Positions 16,610 to 26,240 of a DNA stretch of 64,000 bases are shown in pieces (the first letter of the stretch is position 1; every line of letters starts with the position of its first letter). This DNA is from Pyropia haitanensis (Eukaryota > Rhodophyta > Bangiophyceae > Bangiales > Bangiaceae). The notes beneath the pieces were generated by a model. It did not search any database, was not told where the DNA came from, and saw only the letters and a list, made by a program, of their open reading frames with translations. The translations under genes and the position numbers were made by a program. Location: assembly GCA_008729055.1 (NCBI GenBank), contig SDUX01000005.1:3173804-3237803 (forward strand), given 5' to 3'.

Positions 16610-19540
16610 ATGGCGGGGGAGATCGTCTTCCGCCCCTTGTCGGAGTGGGTGCCCCGACCGGGGTTCATGTCGCCGGCGTTCATCAACGCGGAGCTGCTGC
16701 GCGTCGCCCGCGAGCATCATCGTGCGTGCCTCCGCCGTGTGGCCGAGGCCGGGTGGGCGCTCCCGGACCGGTTCGTCGACGTGACGACCTCGGGTCACGT
16801 CGCCACGTACGACAGCGTGCGCCTGCATGACGTGCACGGCATTCCGTCCACGGGGCAGCCGGGCGTGCAGGCGGTCACCTTCGTGGCGTTGGCGTTTGCC
16901 AACGAGGTGCTCCGTCAAGAGACGCGCGAGGAGGGGCTGCAGCCGTGGGTGCGCAACCTCTTCCTCGTAGCGTGCAAGCACTACGAGCGGCGGCACTCCT
17001 CCCCGGTGCACGCGGCCGCGCTGGCGTTCGACCGCCTGCGGCGGGAGTGGCCTCGGGCCCGCTTCGTAGAGGGGGATCTCTACGAGGGGTTGGACATGAT
17101 GTACACCCCGACATCCGCCACGCGGGCCGCTCTCGTCGGGTTGAGTGCCCTCCTACGACACCACGCCACGGTGTCGTACTCGGAGAGCTGCCCGGTCGAC
17201 ATGGACATGTCGGTGCGCGGCGGGGGCTACCTAGCCGGCCGCCGCCGTCCGTCCAGCGTCGTCAGCCGTCGCCAAGTGGTGGCGACGGCCTGCGGGTTCC
17301 TCTGCCCCTTGTGGGCTGGGTGGTTAGACGCCACCCGACCCGCGGCGGCTGAGGAACTCGTGCCCCTGCCCGAGTTGTTCGTGGACGCGGGCTTGAGCTC
17401 CCCTCCGGCCATGCCCTTGTTGGCGGAGTACGTGTACTCCTACCTTGAGGACGCAAGCCACGTCGCGTGGACCATAGTGTCCACGGAGATGGTGCTCGAC
17501 TACGCCGCCGTCTGGTTCCAAGCCCTCCGGGAGCGGGGAGTGCTGGTGCGCTTGAAGCGCACCCTGCTTGAGCACTTCTCCCGGTTGCCGTTGGACGATC
17601 TCCAAGAGGGGTCACCTCCCGGGTCCGCCTTGGCCTTCGGTCGTTGCGTCACGGGGGCCTTGGCGTTCCCCTGGTCGCACGTCACCGCGTGGGTGGACGT
17701 TGGGGGAGTGGGGGACGCCGCCCGGGAGGTGCTGGTCCAGTACACGCCGGACCAGGAGTACGGGTTCGCGGCCCTGGAATCCCTCCCGGGCTTCCCCAAG
17801 GCCGACGAGTTGGAGGGCGACGGTCCCCTACGTCGCCCGGACCTCAACGCGTCAGGGGGCGCGGAGGCGCCCATCGACGTGGATGGCGGCGACGCCCCCC
17901 CTTCGGCGGGTGCGAAGGCAACGGGTGGCCCAACGTCGGCGCGGGCGCCGACGACGAGGTTCGCGCACTCCTTGAGCATCTCCCGTGGGCGGCGCCAAGA
18001 GGCGTTGCGCGAGAGCGCGATGCGGGCGGAGGAGCGGTTGGAGGCGGCAAGGGCGGCGGAGAAGGAGGAGCGAGAAGAGGGGCGGCAGCGCGCTCGCGCT
18101 GCTAACCGCGCAGCGCAGGCAGCAGCCCGCGCACGCGCCCAGCGTGGGTCGTCCGCGGGTCCCTCTCGCGACGCCGCCGCAGGTCGGCGGGACGCCGACC
18201 GACTTAACGCGGGCCGCTTCGGTCGGCGGCCGGCATCCGTGCCTCCTTCCCCCCGTCGGGAGGATCCACTTGGGGGGCCCATCGGGGCCGGGGCGGCGGC
18301 GGGCCCATCGCCCGGGCCGAGGGCGGGCGGGCCTACCGCCGCGTCACCGTCAGGGGCCGCGGGCGTCCCGGCGGCGGACGCGGATCGTCGTCGACAAGAC
18401 GACGATGCGGCGGCGCATGCTGCGGCGGCTCAGGCGGCTGCTGCGACGACGGCCGCCGAGAAGGCGGCCGAGGCAGCGGCAGCGGAGCACGCCTCCGAGG
18501 CTGCCAGCGCGGCCCGCGAGCGCGCTACGGCGTTCGCGGCGCAGCAAGAGGCGGCGGCGGAGGCACAACGTCGTTGGGCCACCAGCGGGGACGAAGACGC
18601 CCCGGGGTCTTCCCGGCACGAAGGGTCCGCGCGTAGCCGCGGACGCGGTCGGGGCGGACGGGGTGGCGGCCGGGCGCCACACACGTCGGGTCGGGGTCGG
18701 CCTCCCCCATCGGGCACGGCAGGGGGGCCGGGCGAGCGTCCTCCGGCTGGGGACGCTGCCGGGGCGGGGGACTTTGGCAGCCCCGTCCGCGGGAAGAGGG
18801 GTCGCCGCGGCAACGCCTCGGGCCCGGGCGCTTCCGAGAGCCGCCGATCCCGTCCGCGCCGCCGGCACAGCCGTTCCGAGGACACGGCTAGCGCATGCCG
18901 CGGTCGACGTGAGCGGTCGCCTTCCCCGGCGACCCCGAGCCGTGCGCGGGGGCGATCTTCACGCCGCCGTCGTCATTCTCGCCGTCCCGGCCGACGGCAG
19001 GACGGGTCGGAGTCGACGGCGGAGACGCGGTCGACTCACCGACGGCGGCATTCGTCGTCGTCGTCGTCGCGCTCGGCGTCCCGGCGTCGGGGCGAGCGCG
19101 GGTCTCGCCACGCCTCGCGGTCGCTCTCTCCCACGGGGTCCCGGTATCGGTCGTGTACCCCGGAGGGGTACAGGGCTGGCCCCGGGAAGGTGCCGTTGAT
19201 CGCGTCGCCGGCGGACGAGTCGGCGTTCCGCCGACTCTTCCGCTCGGAGGACCTGCGCGAGTTGAAGCGCATGCACCTCCCGGCGCGTCTGATCAACCGT
19301 GCCTGGTGCAAGACGGTACGCGTGATGCAGCAGGCATTACGCTTGGAGGTGGACCGGCTGGATGGCGCCACCTTCGAGGTGGCGTCGCGGTCCCTGGCAG
19401 ACGCCGCGCTGGACGCGGCGTCGCGGTCGTTGTTGTACGACCGGTTCCGCACCGCCTTGGATGAGGTGATGAATGACCCCGGTGAGGGGTCATCGGGCCG
19501 CTTCAACGTGGCTGACATCTGGGGCGAGGGGGGTGAGTGA
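16610..19540 (+). CDS. 976-aa antisense accessory ORF of chromovirus 1
   Basis: An uninterrupted ORF on the strand opposite to gag-pol, starting 98 bases inside the 3' LTR and ending 106 bases from the pol stop. The ATG at 16610 follows an in-frame GTG that is ignored. Layout: residues 1-400 look globular with mixed composition; about 440-640 are charged and helical (Arg/Glu/Ala, coiled-coil-like); about 640-860 are low complexity with RS and SR dipeptides, like splicing-factor or nucleic-acid-binding tails; the last 110 residues regain a folded appearance (RLFRSEDLRELKRMHLPARL). No known domain was recognised. Antisense ORFs between pol and the 3' LTR are known in some plant Ty3 elements, with unknown roles. 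The absence of stops over 2.9 kb next to near-identical LTRs argues for a real gene, though GC-rich DNA lengthens chance ORFs. Confidence 0.65.
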   Translation: MAGEIVFRPLSEWVPRPGFMSPAFINAELLRVAREHHRACLRRVAEAGWALPDRFVDVTTSGHVATYDSVRLHDVHGIPSTGQPGVQAVTFVALAFANEVLRQETREEGLQPWVRNLFLVACKHYERRHSSPVHAAALAFDRLRREWPRARFVEGDLYEGLDMMYTPTSATRAALVGLSALLRHHATVSYSESCPVDMDMSVRGGGYLAGRRRPSSVVSRRQVVATACGFLCPLWAGWLDATRPAAAEELVPLPELFVDAGLSSPPAMPLLAEYVYSYLEDASHVAWTIVSTEMVLDYAAVWFQALRERGVLVRLKRTLLEHFSRLPLDDLQEGSPPGSALAFGRCVTGALAFPWSHVTAWVDVGGVGDAAREVLVQYTPDQEYGFAALESLPGFPKADELEGDGPLRRPDLNASGGAEAPIDVDGGDAPPSAGAKATGGPTSARAPTTRFAHSLSISRGRRQEALRESAMRAEERLEAARAAEKEEREEGRQRARAANRAAQAAARARAQRGSSAGPSRDAAAGRRDADRLNAGRFGRRPASVPPSPRREDPLGGPIGAGAAAGPSPGPRAGGPTAASPSGAAGVPAADADRRRQDDDAAAHAAAAQAAAATTAAEKAAEAAAAEHASEAASAARERATAFAAQQEAAAEAQRRWATSGDEDAPGSSRHEGSARSRGRGRGGRGGGRAPHTSGRGRPPPSGTAGGPGERPPAGDAAGAGDFGSPVRGKRGRRGNASGPGASESRRSRPRRRHSRSEDTASACRGRRERSPSPATPSRARGRSSRRRRHSRRPGRRQDGSESTAETRSTHRRRHSSSSSSRSASRRRGERGSRHASRSLSPTGSRYRSCTPEGYRAGPGKVPLIASPADESAFRRLFRSEDLRELKRMHLPARLINRAWCKTVRVMQQALRLEVDRLDGATFEVASRSLADAALDAASRSLLYDRFRTALDEVMNDPGEGSSGRFNVADIWGEGGE

Positions 19541-19646
19541 AGGGTGTAGGAGGCTCCCGCGTGTCGGGTGAAGTTGGTGGGGAAGGAGGGGGAGGGGCTA
19601 GCCCTATAGGGACGCCCAGGTACCCATGAATCGTCTTGTTACTCTG

Positions 19647-22600
19647 CTACTCGCCGGCATGATTTCGCTCAAAGCGAAATACTATCGTGGTCCAGACCGG
19701 TGGGTGCTCAGCCACCCATAGGTCGGGACTCGCGGGCGAGCGGGGGAAGCACTCCAAGGGTAACTCCTCGTACTCGAAGCATCGGTTCATGAAGATACTG
19801 AACCATTCTTGCGCTTCCCACCGGGGAGCGAGGAGGGTGAGGGCCAATGGAGGGCCACTTGCCAGTCGCTCGGCAATCTCCGGGAGGAGCGAGGTCGGGG
19901 GGTTCGCCCACGCGTTGTGGGGCGTCCAGTCGTGACTCATTGACTCACGCCACTCGGCCCCGGGCTCGCACTCCTTGGAGCCGAACCGCTCGAACCTCTT
20001 GTTCGCCTGAGTGGCGAGCAAGTCGATGGTGTGAGGCCCGTGGAGCTTCTCCAACCGGTCCACGATTGCTCGGGGAGCCGTCCAGTCTGCCCGCTCCGGT
20101 ATGTTACGGGGGAAGTTCGTGGGGAATGTACTGCGTAGGTAGTACAGGGGGATGACCTCGCCCACCTGCCCGCGCGGGTGGGTCCAGATGAGTCGCGCTT
20201 GGACGTGACCGTCGGGCGATTGGTGGAAGGCGATGATGGTTGGCACCCACCTGACGCTGGGGGTCACCGCGTTCACGCGGGCGTCCGGGTGTGGGAGGCC
20301 TTGGCTCTGCGACCTGAGTGTCATCTTAGTTGGTGACCACTCGTACCCCGGCACTTGCTTGTTCTGGTTCCGCAGGTACCGCAGGACCAAGTGCTTCGGC
20401 AGGTCGCCGAGCGGTGTCCACACGTCGTCGTCGCTCTGGTACCCCCACCACCGCACCTTGGCTTGGTGTTCCCCATCGACGCATCGTAACCCGACGAGCT
20501 TGTCGATGAGGTAGTCGTCCATCACGGATGGACGGTCGGACAAGTTCACCTTGTCCTTGAGCAGGGCATGAGGGGTGGCGTCGGCTTCGCCGGCTGCATC
20601 GGGTCGTGGGGCTGGCGTCGCTTGGTCCCACGACACTCTGCTCTCCTCGTCCCCCACCTGGACAACGAACGTCTTGTCGTCCAGGTCGACGACAAGGAAC
20701 GGCCCGTTCGTGGGGCTGGACAACTTGTGCTCGCGTTGGTGTGCCTTCAGGTACACGTAGTCGCCGATCTTGACATCCTTGTTCCGGGTGGCAAGGTTCT
20801 TGTCGTACGTCTTCTTGTAGCGCTGCTGCGTCTTGCGCAGAGCCTCGGCCACCTTGGGTATGGTCTTGCGGAGCCGGGCCATGAAGGAGCGCTTGACCGA
20901 CAAGGGCGAGCCGTCCTTGGTGGTGCCGTGTGCCTGGATAGACACACCGGGTGGCGGGCTGTGCACCGTGAGGTTCGGGATCCGTCTGGGGATGACCAGC
21001 TCGAACGGTGCCACGCCCGTCGATCGATGCGGCTGCGTGTTGTACGCGTACGTGAGGATGGGTAGGAGCTCATCCCACCGTTGCGGGTTATCCGCAACGT
21101 AGTGCCGGAGCTGCTTGACGATGGTGCGGTTGTACCGCTCCACCTGCCCGTTTGTCTGCGGGTGGTACGGCGTCGACTCCCTTGTCTCAATGCTAAGGGT
21201 CCGGCACACGGCGATGAAGAACTTCGACATGAACTGGCTTCCTTGATCCGACAGGAGCACGTCGGGTGGCCCGTAGCTGGCCACCCATACCTCCACCAAC
21301 GCCGAGGCTACCGTGACAGCGGTCACCTTCTTCAGGGCGACGCAACGGACGACCTTGGAGAAGCGGTCGGTGAATGCCAACACGTACTTGTTGCGCGTCA
21401 ACGAGACAGGCAGCGGCCCGAGGATGTCGACGTTGACTTCCGTCAACGGCTCGGTCGCCGGGAACAGCCTCATCGGCGCCGTGTGGCGTCGCAACGCAAG
21501 CCGGCTCTGTGCACATGCGGCGCACCGCGTGACCACTCCGTAGGCGTCGGTGGCCATCGACGGCCAGTAGAACCGGCGCCGCATGGAGTAGTACATCCGG
21601 TTCAATCCCGGATGTCCCTCCGTGGTCGGGAAGTGGGCCAAGTGGAGCAACCTCGCCCGATGCTTGTGCGGGACCACAAGCTGGTCCCCGTCGAGGCCCT
21701 CTCGGTAGAGCGCGCCGTCCTTCACCGAGAAGTTGGGGGCCTTGCCTGCGGCCATCTTCTTGCGGATGACCTTGCACAAGGCGTCGGTCGCCTGGTCCGC
21801 TACTAGGTCCTCAAACGCGACCGGCGTCAGCCGTACCGCGTGGGTGTACCGCCCCCTCTGCAAGCTTCTGGCCGTCTCGGCCAGAGCCAAGCATGGGATC
21901 TCGTCGTCGAGATCCGAGTCGTCAAGGGCGCCGGTGCGCGTCCGTGACAAGAAGTCGGGTGCATGATGACTTGCACCCGGCTTGTACAAGACGTCGAAGG
22001 TGAACTCGGCCAAGCGGAGGCGCCATCGCATCAACCGGCTGCTTGGGTCGGTGGTATTGTAGATCCACCTTAGTGCCTGATGGTCCGTTCGCACCGTGAA
22101 CTTGTTGCCGTCCAAGAAGTGCCGTAAGGTCAGCACTCCCCACACAAGTCCAAGGCATTCGCGTTCCGTCGTGCAGTAGTTCTGCTCGGCCGGCTTCAGC
22201 GTGCGGCTGTAGTAGCCCACCGGTTGCAGCTGTCCATCTTCTTGTTCTTGCAACAAGGCGCACCCGAGCTGGTCCGCGCACGCGTCGACGTCGACCACGA
22301 ATCGACGGGTGGGGTGCGGGATGGTGAGCACCGGCGGTGTCACCAAGGCTTGTTTGAGGTCTTCAAACGCCGCGAGTTGTTCTGCCGTTGGTTCAGGCAG
22401 ATCCGGGCCGACGTCGTTCTTGGTCAGCTCGGTTAATGGTCTCGCTCTCTTGGCGAAGTCCTTGACGAAGCGTCGGTAGACGTTGCAGGCGCCGAGGAAG
22501 CTCTTCACATGGGTCTTCGTCTTGGGGAAGGTGGCCCGTTTGAGGGCCTCGGTGTTCTTGTTGTGCACCTTGAGTTGGCCGGGGCAGACCAAGTGACCGA

Positions 22601-24323
22601 GGTACTCGACTTCTTTCTTGAAGAAGGCACACTTCTCAAGGTTGAGTGTGACGCCTGCTTTACGTAGGCGTGTCAAGACTACGTCCAGATGGCGGACGTG
22701 TTCCTCGGCGGATTTGGAGAACACGATGACGTCCTCAAGGTAGACAAGACGTATCTGCCACTTGAGGCCAGACAAGATGATGTCCAGGGCTCGCTGGAAC
22801 GTTGCCGGGGCATTCGTCAGCCCGAACGGCATGACGACCCATTCGAAGAGTCCTTCGTGACATGCGAAGGCGGTCTTCTCTTGGTCCTCCTTTCGGAGTG
22901 GAACTTGCCAGTAACCGGCTGTGCAATCAAGTGTCGAGAAGAACTGCGCCTCGCCCAACGAGTCGAGGCAATCATCCATCCTAGGAATGGGATAGGTATC
23001 CTTCTTGGTGACGGCGTTCAGCCGTCGGTAGTCGATGCAGAACCTCGGCTTGCCGTTCTTCTTGGGCACGACCACGACTGGGCTTGACCAGTCGCTGTGG
23101 CTTGGCCGTATCACTTCCTGCTTAAGCATGGCGTTGATGCAGTCCGTGATGATCTCCCTCTTGCGCAGGCCCGTCCGGTAGGGGGCCTGGTGGATCGGGA
23201 TGACCTTGTCATCGGTTTCAATCCGATGAACGGTGGCGTGGATCGTCCCCAGCTTGCCGCTCCACATGACCTGATGCTGCTCGAGCATCCTCCGGATACG
23301 CTTGTGGAGGTGCTTCGGAGCGTCCGCGAGGTCGACTGAGTCGACCGACGGCGCGGGCTTATCTTGCGGAGGTTGGGGCTTCTCATCGACCGTGGCGATG
23401 ACTGGCCCCTCGTACATCTCCGCTGACCCGAGGACGGTACCTTTCTTGAGGTACCTGGTTGTCGCGCCGACGTTGCACAACCGTACCTGGAAGGGCACGG
23501 CGGGCAAGGTACAGGCGACCCCATTCGCCAAGATGACTTGGTGACCTTTGTGCAATCTTGAGTTGGTGGTCACATGGATCAACCCGGTGATGTCGCTGTT
23601 GGCTACCGCGAACACTTCGGTGAACGGCGGCAAGGTCGTCCGCTTAGCCAGACGGACCTTGCCTTGTTGCCGTTGAATGCAGTGCGTGTCCAAGATGGGC
23701 ATGCAAACCGAGACAGGTGAACTGGGGTCGGTCCAGTACACCTTGTTGAGACGTGGGTAGATAGCCTCCACGTGCTGGTTGATGAAACTGGTACCCAAGA
23801 TAGCCGGGACGGCCAACTCCTTGACGACGTGGAACGTTGAGACCATCTTAACGTGTCCGGAGTCGACGATGATGTTGATCGCCGCCAGGATGGGAAGGGG
23901 GTTGCCACTGGCGTCCACCACCTTGGGTGTCCGTCGATTCTTGGACGCGAACGAGGTCCAGTTCGCCGGAAGTTGGTCAACCCGAATGAGGTTGAGACCC
24001 GCCCCTGTATCCAGCGTGGGCCGCATCGCACGCATGTGTTCTGGGGCTGGCCCCAGACACAGGGGAACCGTGTAGTGACGGTACGCCTTGTTGAGGATCG
24101 ACGTCCAACACCGAGGTGTTGGTTGGGGTTTGCCGCGGTCAGGGGGAAGGTCGGCCGCGCCGGGCTTACGCGACCGACCGCTCAATTTCCCTGAGCGTGG
24201 GCAGGGTGGTCGTCGGTGTCGACGAAGGCCGTTACGGAACGATCCGTTGACGAACGTCGGCGTTCCCGTCGAGGTTCGGGGCAGTCGCTGGAGAAGTGCC
24301 CGAACCGGTGACAGTTGTAGCAT
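19647..24323 (-). CDS. Chromovirus 1 Pol polyprotein (PR-RT-RNaseH-IN-chromo-Dam-like)
   Basis: 1558 codons from the first in-frame ATG; real expression is probably by -1 frameshift from gag at 24185-24191 (near residue 46). Order: aspartic protease with DTGAG at 105-109; reverse transcriptase with YRRLNAVTKKDTYPIPRMDD, LPFGLTNAPATF-type block (MPFGLTNAPATFQRA) and catalytic box YLED at 528-531, where Glu530 replaces the usual Asp; RNase H (VDVDACADQLGCALLQ); integrase with HHCC zinc finger (HFPTTEGHPGLNRMYY...CAACAQSR) and the D,D,E core (DILGPLP, LSDQGSQF, HPQTNGQVERYNR); chromodomain (KVRWWGYQSDDDVWTPL). After it, residues 1425-1520 (TIDLLATQANKRFERFG...AWANPPTSL) resemble phage-type N6-adenine methyltransferases. 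No internal stops. The YLED change suggests this copy may be defective in reverse transcription despite its young LTRs. Confidence 0.93.
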   Translation of the reverse strand: MLQLSPVRALLQRLPRTSTGTPTFVNGSFRNGLRRHRRPPCPRSGKLSGRSRKPGAADLPPDRGKPQPTPRCWTSILNKAYRHYTVPLCLGPAPEHMRAMRPTLDTGAGLNLIRVDQLPANWTSFASKNRRTPKVVDASGNPLPILAAINIIVDSGHVKMVSTFHVVKELAVPAILGTSFINQHVEAIYPRLNKVYWTDPSSPVSVCMPILDTHCIQRQQGKVRLAKRTTLPPFTEVFAVANSDITGLIHVTTNSRLHKGHQVILANGVACTLPAVPFQVRLCNVGATTRYLKKGTVLGSAEMYEGPVIATVDEKPQPPQDKPAPSVDSVDLADAPKHLHKRIRRMLEQHQVMWSGKLGTIHATVHRIETDDKVIPIHQAPYRTGLRKREIITDCINAMLKQEVIRPSHSDWSSPVVVVPKKNGKPRFCIDYRRLNAVTKKDTYPIPRMDDCLDSLGEAQFFSTLDCTAGYWQVPLRKEDQEKTAFACHEGLFEWVVMPFGLTNAPATFQRALDIILSGLKWQIRLVYLEDVIVFSKSAEEHVRHLDVVLTRLRKAGVTLNLEKCAFFKKEVEYLGHLVCPGQLKVHNKNTEALKRATFPKTKTHVKSFLGACNVYRRFVKDFAKRARPLTELTKNDVGPDLPEPTAEQLAAFEDLKQALVTPPVLTIPHPTRRFVVDVDACADQLGCALLQEQEDGQLQPVGYYSRTLKPAEQNYCTTERECLGLVWGVLTLRHFLDGNKFTVRTDHQALRWIYNTTDPSSRLMRWRLRLAEFTFDVLYKPGASHHAPDFLSRTRTGALDDSDLDDEIPCLALAETARSLQRGRYTHAVRLTPVAFEDLVADQATDALCKVIRKKMAAGKAPNFSVKDGALYREGLDGDQLVVPHKHRARLLHLAHFPTTEGHPGLNRMYYSMRRRFYWPSMATDAYGVVTRCAACAQSRLALRRHTAPMRLFPATEPLTEVNVDILGPLPVSLTRNKYVLAFTDRFSKVVRCVALKKVTAVTVASALVEVWVASYGPPDVLLSDQGSQFMSKFFIAVCRTLSIETRESTPYHPQTNGQVERYNRTIVKQLRHYVADNPQRWDELLPILTYAYNTQPHRSTGVAPFELVIPRRIPNLTVHSPPPGVSIQAHGTTKDGSPLSVKRSFMARLRKTIPKVAEALRKTQQRYKKTYDKNLATRNKDVKIGDYVYLKAHQREHKLSSPTNGPFLVVDLDDKTFVVQVGDEESRVSWDQATPAPRPDAAGEADATPHALLKDKVNLSDRPSVMDDYLIDKLVGLRCVDGEHQAKVRWWGYQSDDDVWTPLGDLPKHLVLRYLRNQNKQVPGYEWSPTKMTLRSQSQGLPHPDARVNAVTPSVRWVPTIIAFHQSPDGHVQARLIWTHPRGQVGEVIPLYYLRSTFPTNFPRNIPERADWTAPRAIVDRLEKLHGPHTIDLLATQANKRFERFGSKECEPGAEWRESMSHDWTPHNAWANPPTSLLPEIAERLASGPPLALTLLAPRWEAQEWFSIFMNRCFEYEELPLECFPRSPASPDLWVAEHPPVWTTIVFRFERNHAGE

Positions 24324-25993
24324 TCGTCCGTCGAAGTTGCAGTTCGACGCGGGGACGGGGACCTCGATGCCGGTGTGGCGTTGCGTTCCGTTCGCGCGAA
24401 ACGTGGTGGTTGCGGCGGGGTGACCGCGACATTCGCTACGACGGCTTCCGAGACGGCTCCAACACGGATTGGAGAGGTAGTGTTCCGGATGTGTCGACGC
24501 AGGTCCACCTTGACCTTCTGGACGCCCGTCCAGTAGATTTGCGCGGTAGTGATTGCCTCCGGCAGTGACACGCGGCCCTTGGTCGTCTGGAACATGACAA
24601 CCTGAGCCTTGATCGCATCGTGAAGTCCGTTGATGAACGTGTCAACGAGGTCGCTGCTGTTGAACAAACCGACCAGGCGGTCGCACATACGCTCGAGTCG
24701 TTCGCCGAACGCTCGAGGTGCTTCTTCTTGTTCTTGACGAGCAGAAATGACCTCGTTGTAGGCCTCGTTCAACTTGTCCGGCGTTGCAAACTTCTGCAAC
24801 AGCCAGTTCACTCCGTCCCCGTACGTCTTGATGGCGTGCGCGTCCCGTGTCCCACTGTTGGACACGGCGGAGGTGAAGGACAGCTTGGCCGATCCCGACA
24901 GGCGAAAGCCGAGGAGAGGCAGTGCTTGTCCGTGTGACGCTCCGGCGGCGTCACAAGCTTTCTTGAACGTAGACAAGAACCCGAAGATGGCGAGAGGGTC
25001 CTTCCCAGTGAAGGGCGCCTGACCTTGGAACGGCCCGTCCAAGCACTTGTTCAGCTTATGTGCTTTCCTGACAAGACGGGGTGAATACGCCAGGCGCGTA
25101 TCCTCCAGGAAGTACGTCTTGTAGCACAACAGACGTCGGTAACGACGGTTGGGTGCATGGATGGCCATCCGACGGTCGAACACCTCGTGTTCGTTCTTCT
25201 TTGATCGCTTGGACTTGAGTCCGCGTCGGCGTCGCGTAGCTTCCTCCTCGTCCGTGGTGCTCTCGTCGGAAGATTCCGACGGGGAAGACGGCGGAGAAGG
25301 AGGGGTCGGGGGCCCCGATGTCGACGACGACGACGATGACCGATCGGACGAAGTAGATCGGTCCGTCGCCGTCGATGACCGGGACTTGGAAGGGGCGTCG
25401 TCACGTCGAGTGTGACGAGGGCCCTTGCGTGTGCGGCGGCCGCGCTCGGGGGTACCCTGAGCGGGGCGCTCACCGTACACTTGAAGGAGAGCCTGGAGTC
25501 CCGCAAGTAGCTCCGCCGTGTCATGTTGTTCCTTGACAGGCTCGGGTGTCGGCTGCTTGCGATCCTTGCGCTGACCCTTCTTGGTGGGTCGGGGCTTCTT
25601 CATGGAGCCACTGGCGGATCTGCTCCCTTGAGCAGACTTCTGCATCTCAACCAGCAGATCTTGTTGCTGCTGCAGACGTCGCGTCAGTTTGGCTACCGTG
25701 GTCTGCTCGTCATTCAAAGCTTGCTCCGCTTGAGCAAGGGCAGCTTCATAGGCGGCAGTCCGGCCGGCGTCTTCCGCCTCAGCGGTAGACGTCGGCCCAG
25801 CCGCCGACGCCGAGGCCGCTGGGAACGTCAGCGGGTTGTCCTTTGGGTCCACGTCGGCGTGCGCCGACGGGGCCCGACGAGGAGGCGGAGGGGGGTCGTT
25901 GCGGGCTTGAGTGGTAAAGGAAGACCTCGTGGAGACGCCCTTTCGGCGCGTCCCATCGGGGGGCACGTAGTCCTTCGGGAGATGAGGATCCAT
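24182..25993 (-). CDS. Chromovirus 1 Gag
   Basis: 603 aa from the ATG at 25991-25993, after a 266-base leader from the LTR. The N-terminal third is disordered and charged with Ser/Asp-rich runs. The central part (about 290-480) has the retrotransposon capsid look (PLAIFGFLSTFKKACDAAG, SARQEQEEAPRAFGERLERM). Near the C-terminus is one CCHC zinc knuckle, CYNCHRFGHFSSDC, the nucleocapsid RNA-binding motif. The last codons overlap the slippery heptamer that leads into pol. Confidence 0.9.
   Translation of the reverse strand: MDPHLPKDYVPPDGTRRKGVSTRSSFTTQARNDPPPPPRRAPSAHADVDPKDNPLTFPAASASAAGPTSTAEAEDAGRTAAYEAALAQAEQALNDEQTTVAKLTRRLQQQQDLLVEMQKSAQGSRSASGSMKKPRPTKKGQRKDRKQPTPEPVKEQHDTAELLAGLQALLQVYGERPAQGTPERGRRTRKGPRHTRRDDAPSKSRSSTATDRSTSSDRSSSSSSTSGPPTPPSPPSSPSESSDESTTDEEEATRRRRGLKSKRSKKNEHEVFDRRMAIHAPNRRYRRLLCYKTYFLEDTRLAYSPRLVRKAHKLNKCLDGPFQGQAPFTGKDPLAIFGFLSTFKKACDAAGASHGQALPLLGFRLSGSAKLSFTSAVSNSGTRDAHAIKTYGDGVNWLLQKFATPDKLNEAYNEVISARQEQEEAPRAFGERLERMCDRLVGLFNSSDLVDTFINGLHDAIKAQVVMFQTTKGRVSLPEAITTAQIYWTGVQKVKVDLRRHIRNTTSPIRVGAVSEAVVANVAVTPPQPPRFARTERNATPASRSPSPRRTATSTDECYNCHRFGHFSSDCPEPRRERRRSSTDRSVTAFVDTDDHPAHAQGN
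24185..24191 (-). promoter_or_regulatory. -1 ribosomal frameshift heptamer GGGAAAT at the gag stop
   Basis: In gag phase the mRNA reads CAG GGA AAT TGA, so G-GGA-AAT fits X-XXY-YYZ immediately before the stop codon. Slipping back one base gives GGG AAA TTG and continues directly into the pol frame, which is open through this point. Whether a downstream pseudoknot exists was not worked out. Confidence 0.7.
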
Positions 25994-26240
25994 GTTGCCC
26001 GACCGATCAGGTCCTCCCCTGTCGAGGACCGGCGATCGCTGTCGTCCACGGGGCTACGGCCCGTGGCGACCCCTTGACGTGAGGAGCCCCGCTCACCACC
26101 ACCTTGACCCGGGTCCGTTTGCGCCCTGCGCTCCGGCCGCCCAAGTCGAAGTCCACGATGACACCGCTACCCGTCTTAGCCGTAAAAGATAAGGAGATAC
26201 ACGTCCACCTCACGGCCGAGGGCCGTGAGTTTCTGCGTAT

